DNA of 42,796 nt, from the NCBI RefSeq assembly GCF_030345695.1, contig NZ_JAUASV010000025.1:1-42796 (forward strand). Direction: 5' to 3'. Source of the DNA: Galbitalea sp. SE-J8 (GTDB lineage Bacteria; Actinomycetota; Actinomycetes; Actinomycetales; Microbacteriaceae). Each line of letters opens with the position of its first letter. Within the stretch, counting starts at the first letter, position 1. Shown here piece by piece: positions 24,701 to 31,990 of the stretch. The position numbers and the translations under genes are program-made. Under the pieces are notes generated by a model, which saw nothing but the letters and a program-made list of their open reading frames with translations, was not told where the DNA came from and ran no database searches.

Positions 24701-26035
24701 GCCGATGCCCGCCCAGGTGCGCCCGATGCCGGAGTCCCTCCGCAGGGCGATCGCGACCCCGGCGACCACGACCGCGACACCTGTGAGGGCGAGACTCGGT
24801 GCCGCCACGACCTCGGGGGCGAGGAAGAACGCGGCGAGGATGGCGCTCGCGGCCCCGAGCGCACCGCCGGTCGTCAGGAGCACGCGTTCGATCACCGCGG
24901 GGAACGCTCGTGCGGCGCAGGCGCCCGCCGTCGCGGCGAGCGCCGCCGCGAACCAGACCGCCGCGGAGTCCGCGCCGCGCCCGAGGCCGAGCACGGCGCA
25001 GGCGATCCCGGGGGTGAACGCGGCGGCCGCGACGACCGACGGCGCCCGCAGGCGCGCGAGCCGCGACCAGGCGACGAACGCGATCGCGCTCGCGAGCAGC
25101 ACGACGCCCCAGTACGCGGTGCCGTCCGCGCGGTCGGCGCCGAACAGCGCGTTCGCGCGCGCGGCCCAGGCGTCGAGATAGACGAGCACCACGGCGAACA
25201 CCGCGATGCCCTCGGCGGTGACGTGCAGCCGCCGGCGACGCAGCACGGTCGCGCCGGCGATAGCGGCGAGCGTGAGCGCGCCGATGATCGCGCTGCGCCA
25301 GACGATCCCGAACCTGATGAACGCGTAGACAAGGAAGAAGGTCGCCGCGATCGACAGCAGCGAGACGCCGACGACGAGCAGCACGACCTGCACGCCCGAC
25401 CGGCGGGGTGCTGCGGCCGGGCCGCCGGTCGTGGCCGGGCCGGCCGGAGTGGCCGGGGGCGCCCCAGCCGGGCTGGATGCGGTGTCCGGGCCGCGGGCGG
25501 TTTCCGGGGCGGCGGCGGGCGGGGCGCCGGTGGTGGCCGGCGTAGCCGGCGTAGCCGGGGGCGCTTCGGCCGGGCCGCGGGCGGTTTCCGGGGCGGCGGC
25601 GGGCGGGGCGCCGGCGCCCGGGATGTCGGCGGGTCGCAGCGGCACGGATGCGGGGGAAGCGGGGGCGACCACCGGTGCTGCCGGCGGTGCGGCCGCCGCC
25701 GTCGCCGCGGCGACAGCGAGTCCCGCGGGAACGGGGGCCGGGTCGTTCCGGGCGGGGACCGTCGTGACCGAGGCGGCCACGGCATCCGCTGCCTGCTCCG
25801 CGTGGATCCGCTCGAGCAGTGCGGCCCGTGCCGCGAGCGCCTCGGCGGCCCGGTCGGCGCTCGCCGCGACGTCGGCGAGGAGGGGGCGGCTCACGTCGAG
25901 TCCGCATACGGCGCACGTCGTCGTCACGAGCGGCGTGAAGCACGACGGGCACGCGGTGCGATCGCGCAGCTCGGACTCCGCGCGCGGGAACACGACGAGC
26001 CCCGGGCGTGGCGGAGCGGAACGGTGCGGCGACAT
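21773..26035 (-). CDS. giant polytopic membrane protein, SCO7613 C-terminal-domain type
   Basis: The 1420-residue protein begins with a four-Cys zinc-ribbon-like motif (Cys29, Cys32, Cys41, Cys44: CPSC ... CAVCGLD), then an Ala/Pro-rich linker (~residues 75-215) and from ~220 onward dozens of hydrophobic helices to the C terminus. This architecture matches the SCO7613-type membrane proteins of Actinobacteria, whose function is unknown. Between helices, residues ~491-603 form a soluble repeat of PQLGAAPQLG/PHPGPT pentapeptides. GAGAGGGAGG lies before the chosen ATG, with TACCCT (26066-26061) as -10; the in-frame upstream extension lacks family features. It is convergent with the regulator gene and stands alone. 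Confidence 0.85.
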   Translation of the reverse strand: MSPHRSAPPRPGLVVFPRAESELRDRTACPSCFTPLVTTTCAVCGLDVSRPLLADVAASADRAAEALAARAALLERIHAEQAADAVAASVTTVPARNDPAPVPAGLAVAAATAAAAPPAAPVVAPASPASVPLRPADIPGAGAPPAAAPETARGPAEAPPATPATPATTGAPPAAAPETARGPDTASSPAGAPPATPAGPATTGGPAAAPRRSGVQVVLLVVGVSLLSIAATFFLVYAFIRFGIVWRSAIIGALTLAAIAGATVLRRRRLHVTAEGIAVFAVVLVYLDAWAARANALFGADRADGTAYWGVVLLASAIAFVAWSRLARLRAPSVVAAAAFTPGIACAVLGLGRGADSAAVWFAAALAATAGACAARAFPAVIERVLLTTGGALGAASAILAAFFLAPEVVAAPSLALTGVAVVVAGVAIALRRDSGIGRTWAGIGGFVLTLAAGAFVVRLDDSPEVGVFEPLVAATAILLALDVLRRRIAGPQLDAAPHPGLTPQLGAAPHPGPTPQLGAAPQLDATPPLGAAPHPGLTPQLDAAPQLDATPPLGPTPPLGPTPPLGPTPQLGAAPQLGAAPQLGAAPHPGPTPQSGVGPRRAAGPQLDAATVGALVVPALAALAAAAVALLRPLGIAAAGTRVWRFAPTDAVVAPGRGQVAALFALIAVLVLVALASAALGRLRSRAIGLGGAAAGLIAAAAGYLPTLAVVVSAWLALGALAIAALVVLRARRVVEASAEPRRSGVRLAIAMPGAAALVLGYLASWASEPTWLAGTLVAIGALVAARWAVSGPAVRALLALGAFGLALVGAAALTTQVGSPRLIGADAALAQTRSVGALAAAVALAAFAVPRLRLLERRVLGGSALVVAAGAEVAVSALTGGRSDAHSWADAVTVFAVAVALSLAATRRSLTASERYAAAALVPPAFAVALAIGLRIGTAAAPWWAPALVAIAASAAGLALEAARVTALPRWTIDAGAALVTAAALVAALGDADGWLGLLLVGIALLVGALSRDGLVGSASPRKHVGWLALGAGTGALWWRLARSDVSAIEAYVLPVAAAVLALWLLSVISARRERGTASAPLLLAALLVALVPVGAAGATGQPTRSIVVAVIGAVLLLAGSAPVRATTAVERHRDVVAVAGAAALVAAVAPRVAIEVADGARTAAFDAWVLALVVPLAAAAFEQASREEDRIRTLVARVLGGAVLVGVAAAAVTGIAAPQLGEPRALLVVLLLSGIHLLGRLVRHPVVDGPVAWVALAGAGLVALVAVTASVVDPLELVTVPIAIALLAAGAQRLATDAAARSWGELAPGFLVLVAPSFAVTLADRPVWRLVALGVIAVAAVVVGVAARLQAPFVLGTILALWHGIATFAPQLRTVYELFYWWVWAGAGGVLLIVLAARYEHRVRDLRQAAERIGALR
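24226..24560 (-). repeat. 15-bp coding minisatellite in the giant membrane protein
   Basis: Variants of GAGTTGCGGGGCCGC and GAGCGGCGGGGTCGG recur every 15 bp for over 300 bp, encoding Pro-rich pentapeptides in an otherwise transmembrane protein. Units are mixed in mosaic order, suggesting repeated unequal exchange. Confidence 0.85.
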
Positions 26036-26212
26036 CTCGAGCCTCCCTCTCGTCGGCGCCAGGGTAGCGACGACGGGCGGGTCGGAGGCGGTGATGACGC
26101 GAGATGGGGATGGATCGCGCCCGGGGACGAGCGGCCCGGCGGCGCGCGGCCGACTCGATCGCTGCGCGGGCGGGCGAGGGGCATCCAGTAGAGTGGTGCG
26201 CGCGCATCGCGC

Positions 26213-26286
26213 GGGGATGTAGCTCAATGGCAGAGCCTCAGTCTTCCAAACTGATTACGCGGGTTCGATTCCCGTCATCCCCTCCA
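26213..26286 (+). tRNA. tRNA-Gly(UCC)
   Basis: The acceptor GGGGATG pairs with CATCCCC. The D arm has GCTC/GAGC, the anticodon stem-loop is CAGT-CTTCCAA-ACTG with anticodon TCC, and the T arm is CGGGTTCGATTCCCG. The discriminator is T and the 3' CCA is encoded. TAGAGT at 26189-26194 is a likely -10 box. Confidence 0.97.
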
Positions 26287-26305
26287 CGCGCCGATGCCCG
26301 AGGTC

Positions 26306-26380
26306 CGGGGCGTAGCTCAGCTTGGCTAGAGCGCCCGCTTTGGGAGCGGGAGGTCGCAGGTTCAAATCCTGTCGCCCCGA
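26306..26380 (+). tRNA. tRNA-Pro(UGG)
   Basis: The acceptor CGGGGCG pairs with CGCCCCG. The D arm starts GCTCAGCTTGGCTAGAGC, the anticodon stem CCCGC/GCGGG encloses TTTGGGA (anticodon TGG), and the T arm is GCAGGTTCAAATCCTGT. The discriminator is A, followed by CCT, so the full CCA is not encoded. It lies 19 bp after tRNA-Gly and is probably co-transcribed. Confidence 0.97.
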
Positions 26381-26481
26381 CCTGTGTCGCCCCGGCCAGT
26401 TCGGCCCGGAATTTCAGCGTGGCGGCCGTCGCCCGGCCACATCCGTCGCCCGGGTCTGCGACATCCGCGGCCCGTCGTTCC

Positions 26482-26874
26482 TCACGCGGCACTCGTGAGC
26501 TGGATCAGATTGCCGCAGGTGTCATCGAGCACCGCGGTGACGACCGGCCCCATGGTCGTCGGCTGCTGGGTGAAGCGGACCCCCTTCGCCGACAGCTCGG
26601 CGTGCGCCCCCGCCACGTCGTCGACGGCGAACGACGCGGCCGGGATGCCGTCGGCGACGAGCGCCTCCTTGAACGCCTTCGCTGCCGGGTGCTGGTCGGG
26701 TTCGAGCAGCAGCTCGGTGCCGTCCGGCTCGCCCGGGCCGACGACGGTGAGCCAGCGGAACTCGCCCACCGGCACGTCGGTCTTCGGGAGGAAGCCGAGC
26801 CGTTCCGTGTAGAAGGCGAGTGCCTTGGCCTGGTCGTCGACGAACACGCTCGTCACGTTGATGCGGATGCCCAT
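26482..26874 (-). CDS. VOC superfamily (glyoxalase/bleomycin resistance-like) protein
   Basis: The 130-residue protein has a two-module VOC fold: INVTSVFVDDQAKALAFYTERLGFLPKTD at the start, TELLLEPDQHP closing module one, AASFAVDDVAGAHAELSAKGVRF in module two, and VLDDTCGNLIQLTS at the end with the metal-binding Glu replaced by the usual DxxGN context. It begins one base after the stop of the ArsR gene, so it is the regulated partner. Substrate unknown; homologues in this family are often annotated as YraH/PhnB-like. Confidence 0.9.
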   Translation of the reverse strand: MGIRINVTSVFVDDQAKALAFYTERLGFLPKTDVPVGEFRWLTVVGPGEPDGTELLLEPDQHPAAKAFKEALVADGIPAASFAVDDVAGAHAELSAKGVRFTQQPTTMGPVVTAVLDDTCGNLIQLTSAA

Positions 26875-26875
26875 G

Positions 26876-27154
26876 TCATTCCCTCGGTTCGGCGGGCCAG
26901 CGCTCGGCGATCGCGCGCAGCGGCTCGGTGTGCAGATGGTGGAGCTTCGTCCGGCCCGAGCGGTGCGAGCTGACGAGGCCCGCGTCCTCCAGGACGGCCA
27001 GGTGCTGGGAGATCGCCTGCCTGCTCGAGGTGATGCCGTGGCGCATGACCAGGCGGCCGCACAACTCGAACAGGCTCTGCCCGTCGCGGTCCGTGAGCTC
27101 GTCGAGGATGAGCCGCCGGGTCGGATCGGCCAACGCCTGGTACAGGTCTCCCAC
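26876..27154 (-). CDS. ArsR-family winged-helix repressor
   Basis: This 92-residue regulator has the pattern LYQALADPTRRLILDELTDRDGQSLFELC, the recognition helix SSRQAISQHLAVLEDAGLV and wing SSHRSGRTKLHHLH. No Cys pair for metal sensing is evident in the recognition helix, so it is probably of the non-metal SdpR-like type that controls VOC or SRPBCC neighbours. The GTG start at 27154 is supported by a -35/-10 pair placing transcription at the start codon. The VOC gene follows after one base. Confidence 0.9.
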   Translation of the reverse strand: MGDLYQALADPTRRLILDELTDRDGQSLFELCGRLVMRHGITSSRQAISQHLAVLEDAGLVSSHRSGRTKLHHLHTEPLRAIAERWPAEPRE

Positions 27155-27160
27155 GCTGCC

Positions 27161-27190
27161 ACAATAGGCAAGCGAGTACTTGCATGACAA
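27161..27190 (-). promoter_or_regulatory. ArsR/VOC promoter with embedded operator
   Basis: On the minus strand TTGTCA (27190-27185) and TATTGT (27166-27161) are 18 nt apart, and the GTG start follows after 6 nt. The palindrome GCAAGTACTCGCTTGC (plus 27168-27183) fills the spacer, as expected for autorepression by the ArsR protein. Confidence 0.65.
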
Positions 27191-27279
27191 GCCTCCGCGC
27201 GTGGCCGCCGCGCACGCCGACCCCGCGCGATCGCGCGCGCGCCCGCGCCCGGGTCGGCGCCCGTGCCGCATCCACCCCG

Positions 27280-27347
27280 CTCACCCGAGCGTGTTGCTCG
27301 AAACCATGCGGAATTCCGCGGCGTCTCGAGTAACACGCTCGGGTGAG
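27280..27347 (-). repeat. 68-bp palindromic element, copy 2 (inverted)
   Basis: Read on the minus strand this copy matches the element at 18456 in 63 of 68 positions, and its first 43 bases are identical. It lies between the divergent arsR and tig promoters, so it is not acting as a simple terminator. Confidence 0.9.
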
Positions 27348-27350
27348 GGG

Positions 27351-27440
27351 CCCGCACCGGCACCCGCGCCGGCACCCGGCACCCGCACCCGCATCGGCAC
27401 CGGCATCGGCACCGGCACCAGCACCGGCACCCGGCGCCAG
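27351..27440 (+). repeat. GGCACC hexanucleotide-rich tract
   Basis: GGCACC and GGCATC words repeat with six-base periodicity directly after the palindromic element. The rest of the 525-bp arsR-tig gap shows only the tig promoter and leader. Confidence 0.7.
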
Positions 27441-27530
27441 CTCGTGGCCAACCGCGACCGGTTCGACGCCTCCGGCCGAGTGCCCGCCGAGTAGTCGCGC
27501 CCCGGCCCGAGGCCGGTCGCGATGATCCGT

Positions 27531-27536
27531 TAGGCT
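27531..27536 (+). promoter_or_regulatory. putative -10 box of tig
   Basis: TAGGCT lies ~145 bp before the tig GTG, giving a long GC-rich leader with an AGGAGA ribosome site. No good -35 match is seen. Confidence 0.45.
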
Positions 27537-27679
27537 GGCGGGCGGCCGTTCGGCGCCGCCCCCGCATGCGCCGGCCTTTCCACGGGGCCACGGGGCGCCG
27601 CGGCGCGCCGGACCGCTTCCGGCCGACCACGTCGGGCGTGTTCCCGCCCCGACACATCACGACATCAGGAGACAGTTCC

Positions 27680-29053
27680 GTGAAGACGACCGTCGAGAAG
27701 CTCAGCCCCACCCGGGTCAAGCTCACCATCGCGGTGACCCCCGAGGAGCTCAAGCCGAGCATCGACCACGCCTACGAGCACATCGGCTCGCAGGTCACCA
27801 TCCCCGGCTTCCGCAAGGGCAAGATCCCCGCGGTGCTCATCGACCAGCGCGTCGGACGCGACGAGGTGCTCAACCACGCCGTCGGCGACGCCATCGACGG
27901 CGTGTTCCGGGATGCGGTGCGCGAGGAGAAGCTGCGCACGCTCGGCCGTCCGACGGCCGACATCGCGACCTGGCCCGACGCCAAGACGTTCACGGGCGAC
28001 CTCGTGCTCGACATCGAGGTCGACGTGCGTCCCGAGTTCGACCTTCCGGCCTACGACGGTCTCGCGCTCACGGTGGATGCCGCGGCCGTGTCCGACGACG
28101 ACGTCGAGAAGGAGCTCGAGGAGCTCCGCAGCCGCTTCGGCACCCTCATCACGGTCGACCGCCCCGCGACCACAGGCGACTTCGTGCAGATCGACCTCGT
28201 CGCGAAGATCGGCGGCCGTGAGGTCGACACCGCGAGCTCGATCTCCTACGAGCTCGGCTCCGGCGAGCTCATCGAGGGCATCGACGATGCCCTCGACGGC
28301 CTCTCGGCGGGCGAGCAGGCGATCTTCGAGTCGACCCTGCTCGGCGGCGACAACGCCGGCGAGACCGCGGAGATCACGGTCGACGTGCTCTCCGTGAAGG
28401 AGCGCGAGCTGCCCGACGCCGACGACGACTTCGCCCAGATCTCCAGCCAGTTCGACACCATCGCCGAGCTCAAGGCCGACCTCGCGGAGCAGCTCGAGAA
28501 GAGCGCCGTCTTCGCCCAGGGCGCGCAGGCGCGCGACCTCATCGTCGACGAGCTCCTGAAGAGCGTCGAGATCCCCGTTCCCCAGCAGCTCATCGACGAC
28601 GAGGTGAAGCGTCACCTCGAGGCGGAGAACCGCACCGACGACGAGGAGCACGGCAAGGAGGTCGCCGAGAGCTCGGAGAAGACCTTCCGCTCGCAGATCC
28701 TGCTCGACGCGATCGTGGAGAAGGAGGAGATCAAGGTCAGCCAGAACGAGCTCACCCAGTACCTCATCCAGGGCGCCGCGCAGTACGGCATGGAGCCCGG
28801 CGAGTTCATCCAGGTCCTCGACAACAACGGCCAGATCCCGTCGATGATCGCGGAGGTCGCCCGCAACAAGGCCCTCGCGCTCGTGCTCGGCCGCGCCAAG
28901 GTGACCGACTCGAACCAGAAGGTCGTCGACCTCACCGAGTTCACCGCGGTCTTCGACGAGCCGACGGAGAGCGACGAGGAGCAGTTCGACCCGACCGCGA
29001 CGACGAGCCTGCTCGACGCCGCGGACGACGACCACGCGGGTCACTCGCACTGA
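27680..29053 (+). CDS. tig: trigger factor
   Basis: This 457-residue ribosome-associated chaperone and peptidyl-prolyl isomerase folds nascent chains. The ribosome-binding signature is GFRKGKIP (residues ~43-50). The FKBP-like PPIase domain ([14 protein letters not shown] ... [14 protein letters not shown]) spans ~150-235, and the helical C-terminal chaperone domain ends in an acidic tail with HAGHSH. The GTG with AGGAGA upstream gives the standard N terminus ([17 protein letters not shown]). Its position before the clpP genes is the usual bacterial order. Confidence 0.97.
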   Translation: MKTTVEKLSPTRVKLTIAVTPEELKPSIDHAYEHIGSQVTIPGFRKGKIPAVLIDQRVGRDEVLNHAVGDAIDGVFRDAVREEKLRTLGRPTADIATWPDAKTFTGDLVLDIEVDVRPEFDLPAYDGLALTVDAAAVSDDDVEKELEELRSRFGTLITVDRPATTGDFVQIDLVAKIGGREVDTASSISYELGSGELIEGIDDALDGLSAGEQAIFESTLLGGDNAGETAEITVDVLSVKERELPDADDDFAQISSQFDTIAELKADLAEQLEKSAVFAQGAQARDLIVDELLKSVEIPVPQQLIDDEVKRHLEAENRTDDEEHGKEVAESSEKTFRSQILLDAIVEKEEIKVSQNELTQYLIQGAAQYGMEPGEFIQVLDNNGQIPSMIAEVARNKALALVLGRAKVTDSNQKVVDLTEFTAVFDEPTESDEEQFDPTATTSLLDAADDDHAGHSH

Positions 29054-29065
29054 CGAGCGATTCGT

Positions 29066-29102
29066 ACGACGGCCCGGATGCGCGCAGCATCCGGGCCGTC
29101 GT
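29066..29102 (+). terminator. terminator hairpin, bidirectional between tig and the VOC/TPR gene
   Basis: A perfect 16-bp stem (ACGACGGCCCGGATGC with its complement) surrounds the loop GCGCA, 12 bp after the tig stop. A T-poor CGTCTCGG follows. It lies between convergent genes and can serve both. Confidence 0.85.
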
Positions 29103-29126
29103 CGTCTCGGTGCGAGCGTCCGCGGA

Positions 29127-29834
29127 TCAGGACAGCAGCTCGTCCGCGTAGGCGCCGAGCGAGCGCGAGTAGCGGCTGAGCCGCGTCGAAAGTCCGGTGA
29201 GCGCAACGGATGCCGCCTCCCGGTCGCGCCCGAGCGACGCCAGGGCGAGGGCGCGGAACCCCTGGATCGGGCCCGTCCACTCGTCGGCCGGGTGCTCGGC
29301 GAGCGCGGTGTCGAGCAGGGCGAGCGCCTCGTCGAACCGCCCCAGGTTGCGGATCGTCGACGCGAGCTGCACCAGGCACTGCACGCGCAGCGGCTCGGGC
29401 AGACCGAGCTCGAGCGCGCGGCGGTACAGCGGCTCGGCCGCGGTCCCGCGCCCGGCGCTGTCGTGCTCCCCGCCCTCCGTGTACAGCGCACCGGCCTCGC
29501 CGGCATCCGGCCCGAGCTCTTCGAACACCGTGAGCTGCACCGGCGACTCGGGCGCGGCGAAGCGGGCATTGATCGAGCGCCACGGGGTCTCGATCGGAGG
29601 CGCGATGGCGCGCACGCCCGCGGTGCCGAGAGCGGATGCCGCGGCAGCCGCATCCGTCACCTCCAGCGCGATGCGCACCGGCCCCGCCGGCTCGGGGGAG
29701 CCTTCGACGCGGTCGATGTAGGCGACCCGGGCGGCGTTCGAGAGCTCGAGCGTCGCGACGCCCGCGCCCAGGATCGCGACCGGCGCGCCGCCCGAGCGGA
29801 GACTCGCGGGTCTGCCGCCAGCGAACAGCGCCAC
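29127..29834 (-). CDS. VOC-domain remnant fused to tetratricopeptide repeat domain
   Basis: The 235-residue protein has an N-terminal half resembling the later part of a VOC fold (GVATLELSNAARVAYIDRV, VRIALEVTDAAAAASALGTAGV, SPVQLTVFEEL). A TPR_5-like helical domain follows (AEPLYRRALELGLPEPLRVQCLVQLASTIRNLGRFDEALALLDTAL). The first beta-alpha-beta unit of a VOC domain seems absent, so the gene may be 5'-truncated by the clpP1 promoter region. The GTG start (29834) has no ribosome site and only ~55 bp separates it from the divergent clpP1. Function unknown. Confidence 0.7.
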   Translation of the reverse strand: MALFAGGRPASLRSGGAPVAILGAGVATLELSNAARVAYIDRVEGSPEPAGPVRIALEVTDAAAAASALGTAGVRAIAPPIETPWRSINARFAAPESPVQLTVFEELGPDAGEAGALYTEGGEHDSAGRGTAAEPLYRRALELGLPEPLRVQCLVQLASTIRNLGRFDEALALLDTALAEHPADEWTGPIQGFRALALASLGRDREAASVALTGLSTRLSRYSRSLGAYADELLS

Positions 29835-29853
29835 GGCCCCGAAACCGCTCCGG

Positions 29854-29859
29854 TAGCGT
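29854..29859 (+). promoter_or_regulatory. putative -10 box of clpP1
   Basis: TAGCGT lies 29 nt before the clpP1 ATG; the short leader contains AAGGAG at a good distance. The truncated VOC/TPR gene starts divergently just beyond. Confidence 0.4.
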
Positions 29860-29888
29860 CGTCGGCAAGCGACAACTGAAGGAGCGCA

Positions 29889-30503
29889 ATGGCCCAGCCG
29901 GCTCTGGTTTCGAGCATCTTCGACCAGCTACTCAAGGACCGCATCATCTGGCTCGGGTCGGAGGTGCGCGATGACAACGCGAACGAGATCTGCGCGAAGA
30001 TCCTGGCCCTGTCCGCGGAGGACCCGCAGAAGGACATCTACCTCTACATCAACTCGCCCGGCGGCTCGATCACCGCGGGCATGGCGATCTACGACACGAT
30101 GCAGTTCGTGCCGAACGACATCGTGACGGTCGGCATCGGCCTCGCGGCGTCGATGGGCCAGTTCCTGCTCAGCTCGGGCACGAAGGGCAAGCGCTACATC
30201 ACGCCCAACGCGCGCGTGCTGCTGCACCAGCCGTCGGGCGGCTTCGGCGGCACCGCGGCCGACATCCAGACGCAGGCGTTCGTCATCCTCGACATGAAGA
30301 AGCGGATGGCGGAGCTCACGGCCGAGCAGACCGGCAAGTCGATCGAGCAGGTGCTCGAGGACAACGACCGCGACAACTGGTTCGACGCGAAGGGCGCGCT
30401 GGAGTACGGCTTCGTCGACCACATCCGCGAGTTCGCGGGTGGCGTCGTCGGCGGCGGCGGCACCGACCAGACCATCTCCGACGACCCGACGAAGACCAAC
30501 TGA
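29889..30503 (+). CDS. clpP1: ATP-dependent Clp protease proteolytic subunit 1
   Basis: The 204-residue serine protease subunit has the catalytic Ser88 in GLAASMGQF, His113 in LLHQPSGG and the oxyanion-region [11 protein letters not shown]. With the next gene it forms the actinobacterial ClpP1P2 heterocomplex, which degrades unfolded or tagged proteins together with ClpX or ClpC. AAGGAG stands before the ATG. The clpP2 gene follows after 21 bp, so they form an operon. Confidence 0.97.
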   Translation: MAQPALVSSIFDQLLKDRIIWLGSEVRDDNANEICAKILALSAEDPQKDIYLYINSPGGSITAGMAIYDTMQFVPNDIVTVGIGLAASMGQFLLSSGTKGKRYITPNARVLLHQPSGGFGGTAADIQTQAFVILDMKKRMAELTAEQTGKSIEQVLEDNDRDNWFDAKGALEYGFVDHIREFAGGVVGGGGTDQTISDDPTKTN

Positions 30504-30524
30504 GAGCCGCGAGGAATCAGAACC

Positions 30525-31184
30525 ATGAACGAGATGCTCTTCCGCGGTCAGGCGGGCGACCTGCCCCAGAACCGCTACATCCTGCCCTCCTTCGAGGAGC
30601 GCACCGCCTACGGCTACAAGCGCCAGGACCCTTACGCGAAGCTCTTCGAGGACCGCATCATCTTCCTCGGCGTGCAGATCGACGACGCCTCGGCCGACGA
30701 CATCATGGCCCAGCTGCTCGTGCTCGAGTCGATGGACCCCGACCGTGACATCGTCATGTACATCAACTCGCCCGGTGGCTCGTTCACCGCGATGACGGCG
30801 ATCTACGACACCATGCAGTACATCCGCCCGGAGGTGCAGACCGTGGTGCTCGGCCAGGCCGCGTCGGCGGCGGCGGTGCTCGCGGCGGCCGGCACGCCGG
30901 GCAAGCGCCTCGCGCTGCCGAACGCGCGCATCCTCATCCACCAGCCCGCGACGTCGGGCGGCTCGGGCGGCCAGGCCTCGGACATCGAGATCCAGGCGGC
31001 CGAGATCCTGCGCATGCGCACCTGGCTCGAGGAGACGCTCTCGAAGCACTCGAACCGCACGGTCGCGCAGGTGAACAAGGACATCGACCGCGACAAGATC
31101 CTCGGCGCGGACGAGGCCCTCGAGTACGGCCTCATCGACCAGGTGCTCGCGAGCCGCAAGTCGCTGCCGGCGCTCACGCGCTGA
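30525..31184 (+). CDS. clpP2: ATP-dependent Clp protease proteolytic subunit 2
   Basis: The 219-residue subunit has Ser114 in GQAASAAAVL, His139 in ILIHQPA and INSPGGSFTAM. The N-terminal extension (residues 1-38, RYILPSFEERTAYGYKRQDPYAKL) is the form typical of ClpP2 with its propeptide. GAGG before the ATG is a weak ribosome site. A strong hairpin follows, separating it from clpX, which here is 2.3 kb away behind an opposite-strand operon. Confidence 0.97.
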   Translation: MNEMLFRGQAGDLPQNRYILPSFEERTAYGYKRQDPYAKLFEDRIIFLGVQIDDASADDIMAQLLVLESMDPDRDIVMYINSPGGSFTAMTAIYDTMQYIRPEVQTVVLGQAASAAAVLAAAGTPGKRLALPNARILIHQPATSGGSGGQASDIEIQAAEILRMRTWLEETLSKHSNRTVAQVNKDIDRDKILGADEALEYGLIDQVLASRKSLPALTR

Positions 31185-31194
31185 CGCATCGCAA

Positions 31195-31232
31195 ACGGAT
31201 GCCCCGCTCCCTTTCGGGGGCGGGGCATCCGT
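31195..31232 (+). terminator. terminator after clpP2
   Basis: A perfect 12-bp stem, ACGGATGCCCCG with CGGGGCATCCGT, is extended inward by CCC-TTTC-GGG-type pairing, 10 bp after the stop codon. The trailing CGTTCC is only slightly T-rich. Confidence 0.8.
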
Positions 31233-31269
31233 CGTTCCGGCCCTCGGCTTGCCGGCCGAGGAGGCGCGC

Positions 31270-31345
31270 CGGCGCGGGGTTCTGCTGGCCGGGGCTTCGA
31301 GCCGCGGGCTCGCTGCGCTCGCGCGCTCCTCAGTCGGCGGGGCTC
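31270..31345 (-). repeat. diverged copy of the REP-like CTCGCTGCGCTCG element
   Basis: TTCGAGCCGCGGGCTCGCTGC and the following CGCTCGCGCGCTCCTCAG resemble the TCTCGAGACGCGGCCTCGCT ... GGGCGCTCCTCGACCA unit found many times at 38.0-38.6 kb and 42.5-42.8 kb. It lies between the convergent clpP2 and copC genes. Confidence 0.55.
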
Positions 31346-31357
31346 CGTCGGTTCTCC

Positions 31358-31990
31358 TCAGCCGGCCGGTGAATCGTCGTCGGCCGCGCGTCTGCGGGGG
31401 CGCACCAGCACGAGCGTGATGCCGACGGCGACGAGCACCGCGAGCACTGCGCCGCCGATCCACAGCAGGCTGCTCACGTCGACGGTCTCCGGCGCCGAGC
31501 CCCGCGCGCCGGCGGACGGCGGCACGACGCTCGTGAGCGGATGCTTCCCCCCGCAGTCGGGCACCGCGCTCGAGCCGTCGCTCGTGGCCGCGCCCGTCCA
31601 GCGGAACGGAATCGTGCCGCTCGCGATGTGCCCGTCGGTCGACACGACCTGCCAGGTGAGCGTGTAGTCGCCCGCGGCGCCGATCGCGGCGGGCGCGGAG
31701 ATGCCGTCGCCGTCGATCGTGACGCAGCCGTCGCCGTAGTAGCGGCCGGCGGCATCCGTCAGCAGCAGTCCGAAGCCGCGGCCCTCGCCCGACGCGTCGG
31801 GCAGCGGGCCGTTCGTCGTGACGGCGAACTCGGCCGGAAGCGTGTCGAGGGTGCTGCCCGCGACCGGGGTCGACGACACGACGTAGTTGTGGGCGGATGC
31901 CGGGGCCGCCACCGCGAGCACGGCGGCGACCGCGAGCGCGAGGCCCGCGGCCGCCGACGCGCCGACCCGCGTGCGCGTGCGCAGGGTCAT
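31358..31990 (-). CDS. CopC-domain copper-binding membrane-anchored protein
   Basis: The 210-residue protein has a signal peptide (cleavage likely ASA-HNY, leaving His at the mature N terminus as in CopC copper ligands). A CopC beta-sandwich follows (SSTPVAGSTLDTLPAEFAVTTNGPL ... YTLTWQVVSTDGHIASGTIPF), then a C-terminal membrane helix (LLWIGGAVLAVLVAVGITLVLV) and Arg-rich tail. It handles periplasmic copper. Its ATG shares one base with the upstream stop (TGATG); a GTG three bases earlier is the alternative. It forms an operon with the ycnI-like gene. Confidence 0.88.
   Translation of the reverse strand: MTLRTRTRVGASAAAGLALAVAAVLAVAAPASAHNYVVSSTPVAGSTLDTLPAEFAVTTNGPLPDASGEGRGFGLLLTDAAGRYYGDGCVTIDGDGISAPAAIGAAGDYTLTWQVVSTDGHIASGTIPFRWTGAATSDGSSAVPDCGGKHPLTSVVPPSAGARGSAPETVDVSSLLWIGGAVLAVLVAVGITLVLVRPRRRAADDDSPAG

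Noticed and set aside
26213-26380. tRNA pair as an integration hotspot
   Set aside because: No repeated tRNA 3' fragment and no integrase gene are found nearby; the flanking genes look ordinary.
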